Below are positions 40,801 to 54,211 of a stretch of 64,000 nucleotides of DNA, one piece after another. Under the pieces are notes generated by a model. It did not search any database, was not told the DNA's origin, and saw nothing but the letters and a program-made list of their open reading frames with translations. The stretch lies in the NCBI GenBank assembly GCA_947095535.1, contig OX352774.1:262977843-263041842 (forward strand), in the 5' to 3' direction. The translations under genes were made by a program, and so were the position numbers. The DNA comes from Poecilobothrus nobilitatus (taxonomy: Eukaryota > Arthropoda > Insecta > Diptera > Dolichopodidae). Positions within the stretch are counted from its first letter, which is position 1, and each line of letters begins with the position of its first letter.

Positions 40801-42403
40801 ATGATGCAGCTTGATGCAATTGAAATATTGGCATATCCTAGAATATTGAAAGTATCATATAGAACAAAATTGCAATAATGAGATTCTAAGTAAAATAAAT
40901 AAAAACCATGAGTTGTTTTTTTACAATAAAGTGCAGAAAAACAACTTATCTATAGAACATATAACGCAACGCAACTACAAACATTATATTATATATAATT
41001 TTATTCTCTAACATAAAATTGAAGGTAAAAGACGATCAAATTGAAGGTAAAAGACGTGTTGGCAGAAAACAAATGTCATGGGTAAGAAACAATGAACTGA
41101 TTTCTAAATGGTAAGAGAACTAAGATAGAAAGAACTCGAAGAATGTGATCGCAATTCGCAGACATCCAGTAGTGATTAGCTGATGTTAATATATTTTTAA
41201 ATTTAAGTCAAAAGTTGATTTTATTTTTGAAATTTTAACGAAATTTCATGTTCAAGAATCAAAACTAAATGTTGCCAAAGTTATGCATATTTTAGCATTT
41301 CTTAAAAAAAAAATGTTAAGTAAGAATATAAAGAGAAAAATTTAAAAAAAATTATTATAGATTCAATATATTTTATTATGCCCTCGTGATTAGTTCATTT
41401 TTGGTAATTTGCTTATGATATTTAAAATTTTCTGAACTTTTTCAAAAGATTTACTTTACTTTTACTTTTCGGCAATATCTTGGAAATTATTTTAAATTTA
41501 TTTTAATATATACATAATAATTTGTAAGTTTTAAAAACTAAAATAAAATATATTGAAATTCTTTTAATTGATAAAAATCTGTACTTTTGTATTTGAACAC
41601 CTAATGAGTAATGAATGACCATCACTAGTTTCGTTTTTTTTTTTTTTTTGTGAAATGGAAATACATTTTATGTATTTTTTAAGTCAAGCGTTTTTTATAA
41701 TAGTTACAAAATTTTTTTTTCATATTACAAAATTTTGTTATTTTCATAAATTAGTGCAATGGCAAAAAAAAAAAAAAACAAACAATACTGCAGTTGAGTG
41801 TAGCAATTTAAAAAAAAAAAAAAATAGTATAAATTCAAATAATAAAATAAATAAAACTTGAAATCGTTATTTTTTTTTTAATATATGGATATATATTTAT
41901 CAAACATAGTGTATGTATATGCATGCATATATACGCATGTATGTGTACTTAACATAATAAATAATTGGTAACATTAAACATATTAGCAATATTATTAGTA
42001 CTGTTGTATAAATTGGCATAATATTAAAAACTTTTTTCTATGCATTTTACTTCTTTAGTATATTACCAATTTACCATATAAATAATGTGTCACTTATTGC
42101 CAAAATTAACTATATATATTATACATATATACCTATACTTTACAAGATTTACACAACTTGTTTTAAAATGTATATCAATCAATAAAGGTGTATTATTTTT
42201 TGTACCATATAGTATGATAGTAAAATATGGTATTTGGGAATATAAATTTGAAATAAGCATGAATTAAGAATAAAATATATATGTATATGTGCTTTAATTT
42301 ATTTTTATTTAAGATCTATATATGCGTATATGTATATAAAAATAAAATCACTTTATGTATTTAATATTATAAATTTGATTTAAAAATTATTATTGATTCA
42401 AAA

Positions 42404-42610
42404 GTTTAATGTTTCCGTATCCATTTCCTATCTTTTCCTATCCCTACTCCCTAGCCAATATACTGCGTTCGCAGGTAAGGGTTTTATCCAATTATATTGG
42501 CTAAAGGTGGAGGTGGGTTTAGTCAGTAAGAATCTGACACTACCAAGGGGGAAATTCTTGATGTCTTTGGAAGATTCCCACCTCCCTTAGAAAAACAAAA
42601 AAAAAAAAAC
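42404..42610 (+). repeat. Family C retroposon, 5'-truncated copy
   Basis: Starts at TTTAATGTTTCCG in the middle of the family, then follows copy 1 closely (CTCCCTAGCCAATATACTGC, ATTGGCTAAAGG, GGAAGATTCCCACCTCCC), ending in a long A-run. Confidence 0.75.
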
Positions 42611-45209
42611 AATACAGTCTAAATTTAAAAATCTAAAATTCATTTTTAAGATTAAATTTAATCGGATTTTCTTTACTTTAACCTAACCAAAAACATTTAC
42701 ACCTAATGAAAAACTAACCTACGCATATACAGAATAAATGAAACACTATAACTATGTATTTATGGTGAGAATATAAGTAAGAGAAAAAAAAATTTTACTT
42801 TTGAAGTAATAAATTGAAATCGTTTTCAAATAAAATCATATTCCCTTTAAAAGTAGAAACATCAAACAGCACCAAGAAGACAATAAGATCTTAAGTAGAG
42901 AAAAAAAAAACAATTTAAAATTATTATCAAATTATAAAAATATATTAATCAAATTTAAGAACAAGCTGCGGATTTTAAGGGAAGGTCACTGAAAGAAAAA
43001 CGGTGGACCTTCTCTTGACTGTATCTTTCCTCCAATGACCCTCCAATTAACTGCATCGCTTTTTTAAGATACTGTCAAGTAATACAAACAAACACAACAT
43101 GGAAAAAACAACAAAATGACGAAAAGATATAAAATGGAACTTAAAGAGAAAAAAATCTTTTAACCCTTTGACTCTATTTATTTGTACTCCGGTTTAAGTT
43201 AGTTATATGATACAAATTTAGCCCTTAAAGATATTGATATAATAAAAAATTATTAATAATTAAAAAACAATTCAAATTGTATACATATTTCAAAAAATTA
43301 ATAAATAATAGAGTAAAAAAACATAAAAATACTATTTTAAGTCACAATTAATTCATACCATACTATACATATACATAAGTATGGTATTATGTTACCTTTG
43401 CAACACCATCTAACTTTAATTCTTTAAAAACTCAACTCAAAAAAATTAAAATATTAATAAATTAACAAAATTTTATTTTTTTTTAATTTTTGATAATAAT
43501 TTTTTAATTTAATAATTATTTATTTTAATAAAATGATTACAAAAAAAAAAAAAATAATTTTAAAATTTAAATATATATACAATTAACTGGTTAACCTTCG
43601 ATTCTTCAGTTTTATGAATAATTTTCGGTACTACTGTATAATAAACATAAAACATTTAAAATACTTTTTTTTTTTTAATTTAATTTTAATTTCTAATATA
43701 TTAAATTTTAATTAAAATTAATTTAATATATATTAAATAATCTTTTTTTTTTTTCATTTAATTTAATTAATAATTAAAATTAGAATACGCATGAAAAAAA
43801 TAAATTAAACGTGAGTACTTTTTTTTTTTAAATTGATTTTTTTAATGACCGTACGCTTTTTAAATTATTTTGCAACTGAATATTTAAAGATCATTGATTC
43901 TAACTTGAAGTGTAGATTTTCGTAAAAGAATCAGTTAAGAAAAAACTTAAAGAAAAAAAAAAAAAAAATTCGAAATATAAAAAGAAATAAAAAAAAAAAT
44001 AAAAAAAACTTTTTTAATATGATTTTTTTTTTTTTTATTATTATTTATTTACTATGAGACTTAAAACTTTAGATTTTTTTATAGATATAATGTACATTTT
44101 TGTATTTTTTAGACACAATATATATATGTATATGTATATGTATGTATATAATATATATAATATGTAGGTATATAATATAGACTATGGAGATTATTAATGA
44201 AAAAATAAATTACAAAAAAAAAAAAAAAAAGTAAACTAAAAGTATTATTTTTGTTTAGAGTTGCTTGTTTAAAGCTTTTCTATTTTATATACCTATCCAC
44301 TTTAAAATGAACGAATGGTCTGACTACAGTAATATAAATCAACTATATAATATAATATTTATATTATATTTATAAATTTTCTTATAGTTTTGACTATCTT
44401 GTTTGACTTTTAAAGTTTTGTTTTTATTTTAATATTGATGTATGATAAAAAAAAAAATCTTCAGATGTTTTTAGATTATTATTTATATTATCATAAATGA
44501 TTTTTTTTTTTCTAAGTATTTTTATTACAAAATTTTTATTTTGTAGAATATTTTCATCTCCGATCCTATCAAAAATCTCTAAAAGTAAAGTAAATACATA
44601 TTATGTAAGTGAAAAAATAAATTTAAATTATACAAGAAAAAACTTAAAACATTTTTATAAACAATTATTTAAAATGATCAGCTAACCTAATAAATTTTTT
44701 ATTTTTTGTTAATAAGTACCTCAAAGATACTTTATCGTTGATCCCTTTCTTTCCTTCTAGTTTTCACATAAGCTGCTCATAAAAATCTTAAATTTTCAGT
44801 TTTCTGAATTTTCTTCCAATATTATCACTCTTCTCTTACATATGATTAAAGCTCAGTTACGCTCAGCTATCACAGAATGCATTATCCATTTATTCTATTA
44901 ATTATGTTTTAAAAAGGAGTTATCAATTACGATGTCCGCCTGCGTGATACATTTCCCTTTAAAATAAAATAGAATAGAAGTGAATGCCATCAAAACATAT
45001 TCGCAAAATACATTTCAAACACATTCGAACAATACATTAAAGAAATCTTCATTAAGGGCAGTGGTTATAGCGATGCCATATGTAAAATTCGAAAGTAAAA
45101 TTTTTTGATTTGAATTTTTCTGTATCGTACACATTTTTAATCATTAAATTTAACAACTAAATTAATTTTCTTACACTTTGAATTTTTTAAATATTTATTA
45201 GTTTATACC

Positions 45210-46178
45210 CAGTGATGGGATTCAAATAATTTATCAATCGGTTCGGTGCTAAAAAAGTTTAATTTCAATAGTAACAAAAAAAATTCATTATTTTTTTATT
45301 TTAAAAGGAGTTCATTTATTTTTAATTAATGATTACTAATTTACATTTTGTATATACATAAAAATTCTGAATAATATGCTTAATGTTTTTAATATTTGAT
45401 GAACAATATTCTTTCATTTTTTTTTTCTAAGAGAGAACATTCTTATTTTTTCCTGACGCCTTAATTTGAAAGTTTTTCCGTTTTTTTGGAACATTAACAC
45501 TTTTTATTTTTATAAAAAATCATATTGTGTAAAATATTCGCAAACTAAAATTTTATTTGTGATTATAAATCAGTCATATTTTTTTTATTTTTACTCATTT
45601 ATTTTACGGTTTATTATGGTTTCCAATTATTATTTTTTTTTTAAAGAAAAGAGTCTTAAATAGTATTTATATTGTTGAACAGATCAGCATTCAGGTAGAT
45701 TATTTTCAGTTTTCGAGTTATTACAGTCTTCTGTTTCAATTATTGAAGTGCTCAATTATTTTTTGAATATTTTGAGGTTGTGATTGTGACTGATTTGTAT
45801 AACCTAATGCCGTTTCGGAAGCAACGGTATCCGTTTGCAACGGAAGCAACGGTTTTTTGCTGAAAAAATCTATCAAACAATGCTGCCTTTTTTTGTTTTA
45901 ACTTGAATGGTCAGGGTCAGTGCAAAAATAAATATATATAATGACAATTGATAATAATAATGTTATAAAGAATATAAATGTTAATAAAGAATATAAAAAT
46001 GTTATGAAATAAAACATAAAATATGATTAAAAGTACAATTTTAACAACTGGTTCGCCGAACTGCAAAATTTTTAGGAAGCGGTTCTACCGAACCGATGCG
46101 AACCAGCTGAATCCCACCCCTGAATTTTTAGGAAGCGGTTCTACCGAACCGATGCGAACCGGCTGAATCCCACCCCTG
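45210..46178. mobile_element. Non-autonomous hAT element with 8-bp target duplication
   Basis: TTTATACC flanks both sides exactly (45202-45209 and 46179-46186), the 8-bp duplication typical of hAT. Left end CAGTGATGGGATTCA; right end (reverse complement) CAGGGGTGGGATTCAGCCGG; both ends also contain CGGTTCGGT. The last 56 bp (46123-46178) are a tandem duplicate of 46067-46122 with one change. 969 bp; no transposase recognised. Confidence 0.88.
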
Positions 46179-46802
46179 TTTATACCCTTATATCAAATTT
46201 TATAGTTTATATTTTAATAATTTACTTAATTTAAATTTAACAAAATTTCACATATGTATGTACATACGCTTTGTCAAAAAAAAAAAAAAAAAATAAGTTA
46301 AATTGAACCAATGTCTCAAAAAAAAAACTTCGAGTGGTAGTCGATTACTTTTGTAATTCGTGATCAATAGAAATTAGAATCAATAAAAATTGCATTATGT
46401 AATTCGTTTGTAATCGATTACGTTGGTGCTAGCTGGGCGTTATAATTCGTTACTAACCGGCTACCGGCAGGTTTGTTATAAAATTACTTTTTTGCTTTGA
46501 TTTTTTTTCTTTAAGCTAAGCTAAGGTACTTTGTAAAAAATTGTATAATAATGAAGAAATAATGAGGATTGGGGGAATAATGAGGAAATAAACGCGATAA
46601 AGTACCAGAGTAACTTATTTATAAAGTAAATCAGTCTGAAAAATGACAAACTTGTATAATATGATATCATATCATTATCATATCATATCATTGAGGAAAA
46701 GATCAATAAGAAATCAAAGGATATAAACGCTTTGCATTGATTTAAAAAGCTTTTAATATTGTAAACTAAATCACATTAATTTGAAATTTAAGTATGTATT
46801 GT

Positions 46803-47050
46803 TGTAACGGCTATAGTCACTGTTAGCAAAATAGTAATAGGCGGATTCATTGTTTGCTTACAGTCCCACTACTCCTAGTCCAAAGGATTACTCCCTAGCC
46901 AATATAGTGCGTTCGCAGATAAGAGTTTCATCCCATTATAATGGCTAAAAAGAGAGATGGGTTTAATTAGTAAGAATCTGACACTATCATGGAGAAATTT
47001 TTGGTTTCTTTGGAAGATTCCCACCTCCCTTAGGGGAAAAAAAAATATAT
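46803..47050 (+). repeat. Family C retroposon, copy 3
   Basis: Starts GTAACGGCTATAGTCACTG, then AATAGGCGGATTCATTGTTT, CTCCCTAGCCAATATAGTGC and GGAAGATTCCCACCTCCC with an A-tail. A deletion relative to copy 1 removes the CT-rich middle. Confidence 0.75.
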
Positions 47051-50000
47051 ATGAAAATTAAAATAGAAATGAAAAATTCCAAGCAAAGAACTCCTTTCGA
47101 CGGTGTTTGGGGGAATATATTTTGTACATTTTTTGTAACTTTTACTATACAAACGTACATACTTACTTATATGCATTTAGTTTTTTTTTGGTTTGAAAGT
47201 TTGAATCATTAATACAATTTTATAAAAATATTTTATAAAATGTTAGCAAAAGGGATTTTTTTTTAAATAATTTATTTATATGTATGTTACTAAGCGTCCG
47301 GATAGTGCATACGATTAAAATATGATTACAAGTTACAACTATAATCAGAATCACATTATTAGAATAAGTCATAAACGATGATCAGTGACCACAAACAAAA
47401 AAGGTTTCACATCGAAAAAAATTCCCCTTTTTGTTCAAATTCACGTCAAATTAAATTAAAAATAAATTGAAAATCCCCTATTATATAATATAGTTTATAT
47501 TTTAATAATTTCCAGGTTATTTCTTAGTCATTTAGTACAGAAGAGTGATGTTCTAATGTCATCAAGTTATAATATTAACCTTTAAGAAATTATAGGAAAT
47601 TGGAATACTTTACAGTTTAGAATAACGATACTGATAGTATTTAATGTTAGTAATAATAATAGTAATAAAAATTAGACACAAATTTAAACTCCTAAAATTG
47701 TTCTCCGTTTGCATACATTAGAGATAATTGTAAAGAAATTTTGAATTATATTTACTCATCCCAAGAATCAAGCTATATAAATAAATAGTTTTTAATTATT
47801 ATAATAATAAATATTGTATATATAATTATTTAATCTTGTGTGAAACAGCCTTTTTTATTAGGTTGAATATGGTCGAATGTATGCATATTTATCTAAAAAA
47901 ACACGTCATGTGGATTTTTAAAATTTTAAATAATTTATTAAACGCTTATTAAAAAACCATTTAACCATAAATTTAAATCATTTTTAACGATATAGCACGT
48001 TTTTATTTTATAAATATGAAAATATAATTTTCTACTTTCAAAGTCGCAAGAAAATTATATTAAAATAATAAAACAACAACAGAACAACTATGTATATAGA
48101 ATTATACAGAGTGCTTCAATAAATTTGACACAAATGTGGATGATGATAACTTTTGGACACATGGGAAATTGATAATACATGATTTGATTTAAATTTTTTT
48201 TTTAAATATATATGAAAAGCTTTCAACACCGTTATCTCAAAAATGATAAGAAATGGAAACTTCCCTTTCATAATTTTTTTTGTTTCTCTGGACATCTCCT
48301 ATCATCTCCTTCGCATGTAAAATTTATCGTTAAACAACCTTTATAATACATATATTTAAAAATTTATCGTTAAAATGAAATATTGTAAAATTTAAGTAAA
48401 TAAAAATTAATACTTAAACATGAACTTGTTAGCAAATATTTTAATATTCTTTTTAATGTACATAGTATTGTTAGTATTAAAGTAAATATTTAAAAGTATA
48501 ATTAAAAAATATATTGCTACTTAATGGTCATAAAAAAATATATTTTGCATATTTTATTTTCGAATCATTATTTACTCATTGGAGTGTTAATTTTACAATT
48601 TTTAATGCCAAATTGTTTCGACCCGAAAAAACCAATAAATATAATTTTTGTATAATAGAAAATTGTTTTGATTACAATAGCACTTAATTTACTGAGATTG
48701 AATCATTCCTTTTTTGTTTCATTAAAGAGAAGATGACGTGAATTAGAAAAAAAAATGTGCATATGAGCATATGTTTATACATTACATATTATATTACTAC
48801 CATACATCACATATATAAATATATAAAAAAAATTAAATGAAATTAAAAAATAATTTTTAAAAACTAAGAAACTTTCGAGTAATTTAGACTAATGTTATGT
48901 CACCTTGAATTTTAAAAGAAAATATTTAAATTAATAAAATTTAATTAACGCTAATTGTTTTTCCAATGCAGTTCTTACTATAACACAAAACCATAATTTC
49001 TGCATCGTCGGTTATACTCAGTGAAAAACTCAGTGTCTTCACCGCTAATACATTTAGGCTAAACATGTTTTAAAAAGTTTTAAAGAAATCCTTTCAACTA
49101 ATAGGGTCAAATTTATTTAAAAATTTAAAACAATTTCACATCAATTCTACTCATTTAATCCACTTGAAATTAATAAATAATAAATGTTAACAGCCGGATT
49201 TAAAACAAATTTTTTACTTCAAATTTTGTACATGTCTACCACCAAATAAAAATTATTTATTAAAAATAAATTACATATGTATTTAGTGACACATTTCTAG
49301 CAAATATCAATTTTACAAGTCTTCCTTTTGTTTTTATTTTGTTAAATCATTTTGTTTTTATTTAGATTATATAATTTAAAAAAAGTAAAACCAAAAAATT
49401 ATTTAAAAAAAAAAACGATAATATATATTTCAACATTACACTAATCTATTACATAATATTTGCGTATAAATAACATTCAATAACTTTTTGTTCTTTTCTC
49501 TTATTATCTAGTAAAATTGCATTCAGTAATCAATTGACTTAAAAATATTTTCTTAATTTTATTTTTATAAATTTTTAATGCTTTCCGACAACTGATTAAT
49601 CGATATTAATTAAAAAAAATAATAATAAACTTACTAAATAAGAATGTAGAGTTTACAAATACGCTATTATGCACAATTAATCAATTTGGGTACATCATTT
49701 TTTAATTTTTAATATCATTTTTAAATTAAAAATCCTAAAAATATCATCCATATAATTGCATTATCCAAAGTAAAAAAAAAATAAATTATATCGCTTTTGT
49801 CTTAAATTTCAAAAAGGTAAATATATTTCAAATATCAATAAAATTTCAATTTTATATAACAGTTAAATTGTACCACAAATTTTATTTGCACACAATTTCC
49901 TAAATAACTAATTGTAAAACTGCTTAAATTTGTAAATGTAAAAAAAAAAAATAAGCAAATAATCTCTTGTCTATAAAATAAAAAATTTTGTTATATAAAT

Positions 50001-50115
50001 ATTCCAATAAATATAAATAATTGAAAGAACATGAAATTGCTTGACAAAAATAAACTTCGTCCAACACATTAAAAATTCAATAAAAAATAAAAATGTTTTT
50101 TCTTTTAAAATTAAA

Positions 50116-51516
50116 TTAAATTGTCTCAGTTCTTGGATCTAATGAATGTAATGCTTGAGTAAGACTCGGTCCACTTGTAACCTTAATTCCTTTTTTCGAC
50201 ATATCATTTAAACGTTCTGTTATTAATTTCTTATCTCTACCTCGTTGCCACCTTAAATAATAAATATTATAACACATTAAAAATATAATCTTCAATGTAT
50301 TTTCAAATGAAGTAAAATACGTAGATAGAAATGTATATTAGAAAATAGCAAATTTATAAAAATAATTTTACGTCATATCACGTATGTTTAATCATCAACT
50401 ATAAAAACAACTCTTATCATAAACTCGTTAATAATTTGAAATTATTTTTAGATATGCTTTGTATGAAATATTTTATTTGAAGCATTTTATTCATTATGTT
50501 CTGTTATCAAGTATGATAAGTACTAATACATTTATTTGAAAAAATAGGAAGGAAGTAAAAGTAAATATATTTACCATAAATGAGAACAAGTATGTAGTAA
50601 TGGAACATATAAAACAAGTAGCTCTGTATCACAAACTCCTTCGTATCTTTTTAAAGCCAATTCAGCCCTAAAAAAAAAACAATTTTTTTTTTAAATTTCT
50701 TAAAAATCTTGATTAAATAATTGATCAATTACTTACCATTTGTCAGCTGAATGATGAGGCACAGGTGATGTAGTGCAAGCAGCTACTAAACGACATAACA
50801 ATAATAAAACAGGACGAGAACGATCCATAAAAATTTTATTAAGTAAACGAAAACAATTCTCTAATATTGGGACAGCCATTTCATTTCTTCTTTCATCTAA
50901 ATACATGCAGGCTTTACTTAATTCATAATCTTGTAAAAAATATAAAAAATGTTTAGATTCTTTTAAAACTGGCGATTTAACAATGCAATCTAATAATGTT
51001 TCAAAAGCTGAACTCCTTTCGGCTATTAGATCTTGTGAAAAATTTCCCATTAGTACTTTTTTTGGAAAATAAATATTATTCATTAATTGAGAATATTCAG
51101 ATTTTAAAGATGTATAAAGATTTGCAAAATCTGTATAACGCCTTTCAATAATAACTGGATTCTGATCACGCGTTTTTAGATGCTGATGAATACTTAAATC
51201 ATAGATAACATATCTCTTAACTGATACATCTTCACCTTCAGGTGGCATAATTCGAGCTTTTGTTATTTCAAAGTACAGTACAGGAAAATTTGGTTGTTCA
51301 GATCTATACCAAGGTTTCTGTATAGTTCTATACCAAATAACTGAATAGAATAATTTATTATTAATCTAATACATATATTAATTTTTAATTAATTTATTAT
51401 TCACCTTCTTTTTTTTGATTTTCATTTGATTTTATAGCTAACGATCCAGCTTCAATACCTTCTGATGGACTATCTAATTCGTCCTCATTAAATCTATCGT
51501 GTGATCTCCGTGTCAT
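50116..51516 (-). CDS. Snx21: Sorting nexin of the SNX20/SNX21 type, four coding exons
   Basis: Exons 51405-51516, 50737-51340, 50575-50667 and 50116-50251, joined in phases 1, 2 and 2, give 314 residues. A PX domain fills roughly residues 55-175; it keeps the phosphoinositide-binding pattern ERRYTDF, the FPKK loop and ERSSAFETLL. The C-terminal third, from ACMYLDERRNE to LLHTCSHLWWQRGRDKK, is the helical PXB (TPR-like) region that marks SNX20/21. These proteins bind endosomal phosphoinositides and act in endosomal sorting. Human SNX20 is about 316 residues, so the length fits. The start ATG at 51516 has an in-frame stop upstream if unspliced, but an acceptor-like TTTTTAG sits just before it, so a further 5' exon is possible. 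It is divergent from the Rab-like gene, with starts about 820 bp apart. Confidence 0.88.
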
Positions 51517-52336
51517 AGCAGCTCTCACTAAAAATATTTAATTTAGAGTAATAATTTTCTTTGTTTCAAGACTAAAATCAAAACTTAAATGCTTACTTTT
51601 TAGTATTTAATTTAATTTTAGTTTTTATGACAAAGAAAAAATACTTATACAATGTTAGAAAAACAACAAAAAAAACTAAAACAAAACAAATAACATATTC
51701 AACTCTATATGACTAATTATCAAGGACAAATAAATATTTTGTTATTATTTTTTTTACATATTTTCAATTTCTTTAATCATAATTGACTTCCAACAACAAC
51801 AACTACTATTGACATTTCCTACTATGTATTTTTATTTTCATAGTTTTGTTATTTTAAATCTTTTAAATGCAGCAAAATAAATTTTATAATCGAGAAAGTA
51901 AATATACTCTAGTGGTCAACTTCGAAACTATATTATAGTACACCTAATTCAAATATTTCAAAATCACCAAAAATGAATTGTAGTATTCGTAAAGTATTCG
52001 TATCGTATTCCTACTTCGAGAGTTTTTTTTGTAGCTTTCATTTTTCAAAACAAAAAATAAATTCAAAACTACAAATTACAAAAGTCAAATTGAAATTTAA
52101 AATTGTGGTTATGTGGAATATGGAATGTGGTTGTTACAGAAAACAGAATAAAATATAAATATAAAATACAACCAGTGTCTGAAATAATTAAAAATGATAT
52201 GAGATTACTGTTTATTGTCTTAATTATTTTTGAACCCATAATTATATTTAATAAAATTTTGTTTATTTAAAAAATACAAACAAATATATTTTAGGTAAAA
52301 AGTGATATTTATATTTTTAAAAAATAAAAAATATAA
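51517..52336. other. Shared divergent upstream region of SNX21 and the Rab-like gene
   Basis: About 820 bp of AT-rich DNA between two outward-facing genes. It must hold both promoters. No clear TATA box or other motif could be singled out, and no repeat family was recognised. Confidence 0.5.
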
Positions 52337-53528
52337 ATGGCAACAACAAGAGTTCCAGAACAAAAAGTTATTTTGTGTGGCGATTATGGAGTTGGAAAAA
52401 GTTCATTATTTAGAAGTAAGTTAAATAAATGAAGAAAATAAGTCAAAATCACATTTAAATAACTGCAGTTTAAAGGTAAAACAATTATACTAAAATCGAA
52501 AAATTTTAAGGAAACAAAAGCACTAGATTAAGATTTGATAACCTTGTTATAAAATTTATTGAATAAATTTCATTAAAATGTAAATATTAAATATATATGA
52601 TTAAATTTTGACCTTATCGATCTTGTACTAAAATTTTTTCAAAGAAAAGAATTATAATTTTTCCAGTCTAGTAAGTTTATTGTATATTTTTAATAAATAT
52701 CTATGTATTTTCTTTTTAGTTAGAAATTAAAACCACTAAAATTAAAAATAAATAAAAATGAAAGTTGATATAAAGGGTTGATAAACTTTCTGCACCAATA
52801 AAGCTTATATTTAATAACTACATGCACATTTTCTTTCCCTTTTATATATAAATAATTATGATGAAACTTAAATGAATTAGAAATTAATTCATATTATTAA
52901 TACATATGTAATTCCATGTTTTTTTTTCAGGATTTGCTACTAACACTTTTGTGACGGCAACCGATAGAAGTTCTACTCTAGGCTTAGATCATATACATAA
53001 ATTTTACACTGTAGATGATAGAACAATAAGGGTAAAATGTATATATATATATTTTTTAAATATTTTAATTTAAAATTTTAGCTTCAATTATGGGATACTG
53101 GTGGTATGGAACGTGTTGCTAGTGTTACATCTAGTTATTATAAATTTGCAGAAGGTGCAATTCTTGTTTTTGCCCTAGATAATGAAACTTCATTTCATTC
53201 ATTATCGCAACATTTGTTGGATGTTGTTACGTATGCTGAAAATGCCAAAATATTTATTTGCGGAAATAAATCTGATTTGGAACAAATTAAACCTCAAGTA
53301 TCTAACAGTGATATTTTAGAATTTACTGAACAATGTCAAAGTATGATTAGTTCAATTTATAAAACTTCATGTAAAACAGGAGAAGGTGTTGAAGAAATGT
53401 TTCAAGATATTGCTAGTATTTTAGTTGAATCTAATCGTTCAAAATTAGATTTACAAGCTTTAGAAGAACAAAGCTTTAAAATTGATTCATTAGGTGAAGA
53501 TGTCAAAGATGATACATGTATTTGTTAG
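52337..53528 (+). CDS. Divergent Rab-family small GTPase, three exons
   Basis: Exons 52337-52415, 52931-53031 and 53082-53528 (phases 1 and 0) give 208 residues. G1 is GDYGVGKSS, the switch I threonine is in SSTLGLD, G3 is WDTGGME, G4 is GNKSDL and G5 is TSCKTGEG. The C-terminus DDTCIC is a CXC prenylation signal, so a membrane-anchored Rab is expected. In G3 the usual DTAGQE is changed at two positions: Ala to Gly and the catalytic Gln to Met, which in Rabs normally lowers intrinsic GTP hydrolysis. Which Rab subfamily this belongs to was not recognised. AATAAA lies about 50 bp past the stop. ATG 52337 follows a clean A-rich leader and opens directly into the P-loop strand. Confidence 0.88.
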
Positions 53529-54211
53529 TATTTAAGATAAAAATTCAAATATTTTTAATTTATTTTTAATTTAAAATAAATGATATTAGATCCATTAATT
53601 TAATATATTTTATTAAAACGAAAATTCTATTGCTTTATAATTTTTCACTTATATTTTATAATATTAATGAATTGTTTTTAATATTATTATTTAATTTTAT
53701 CAAAATGCTTTTTTAATGTTAACAAATGGTGTAGTGTTTTAAAATAAAGTTTGTAAGAAATTTTTATGAACATTCCTGAGAGTTTACATACATAATATAA
53801 AAAACATTTGTAATACATAGGAATAAAAAACAAAAAAAAATTTTCATTTTATTTATTTCTTTTAATTATTTTTATTTCATTTATAATCCACTTTTATAAA
53901 AACTTTTTGAAAAATTCACAAAGTAGAATTCTAATGCATTATTTCTAAAGTTTTTAAAAAGATTTTTAATAAAATCTTTCAAAATTTGAACGAATAAAAT
54001 AATATACATATATTATATAAACAAAATGTACAAATAGCAGGAAAAAAAACTTAAAACATAACTTGAATTTTTAATTAAAATTTATTTTTTATTATTAAAC
54101 AAGTTTTCATTATTATAATCAATTATTAAGTTTTTTTTTTTTTTGCAAAAACATTGAATAAGTGTCTAACATTAATTTGTTAACAAAAATTAGAAATAGA
54201 ACAATATTACT
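53529..54211. other. Convergent intergenic stretch
   Basis: Between the 3' ends of the Rab-like gene and NFS1, which face each other. Only AT-rich DNA is seen; an AATAAA at 53575 probably serves the Rab-like gene. Confidence 0.6.

Larger units (their letters stand above)
35640..50115. other. Tg upstream region and gene-free intergenic stretch
   Basis: Between Tg exon A and the 3' end of SNX21, both on the minus strand. The first few hundred bases should hold the Tg isoform A leader and promoter. Beyond that only repeats are recognised: LINE remnant 37250-37815, family C copies at 42404 and 46803, and a hAT element at 45210-46178. No supported coding exon. Confidence 0.6.
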
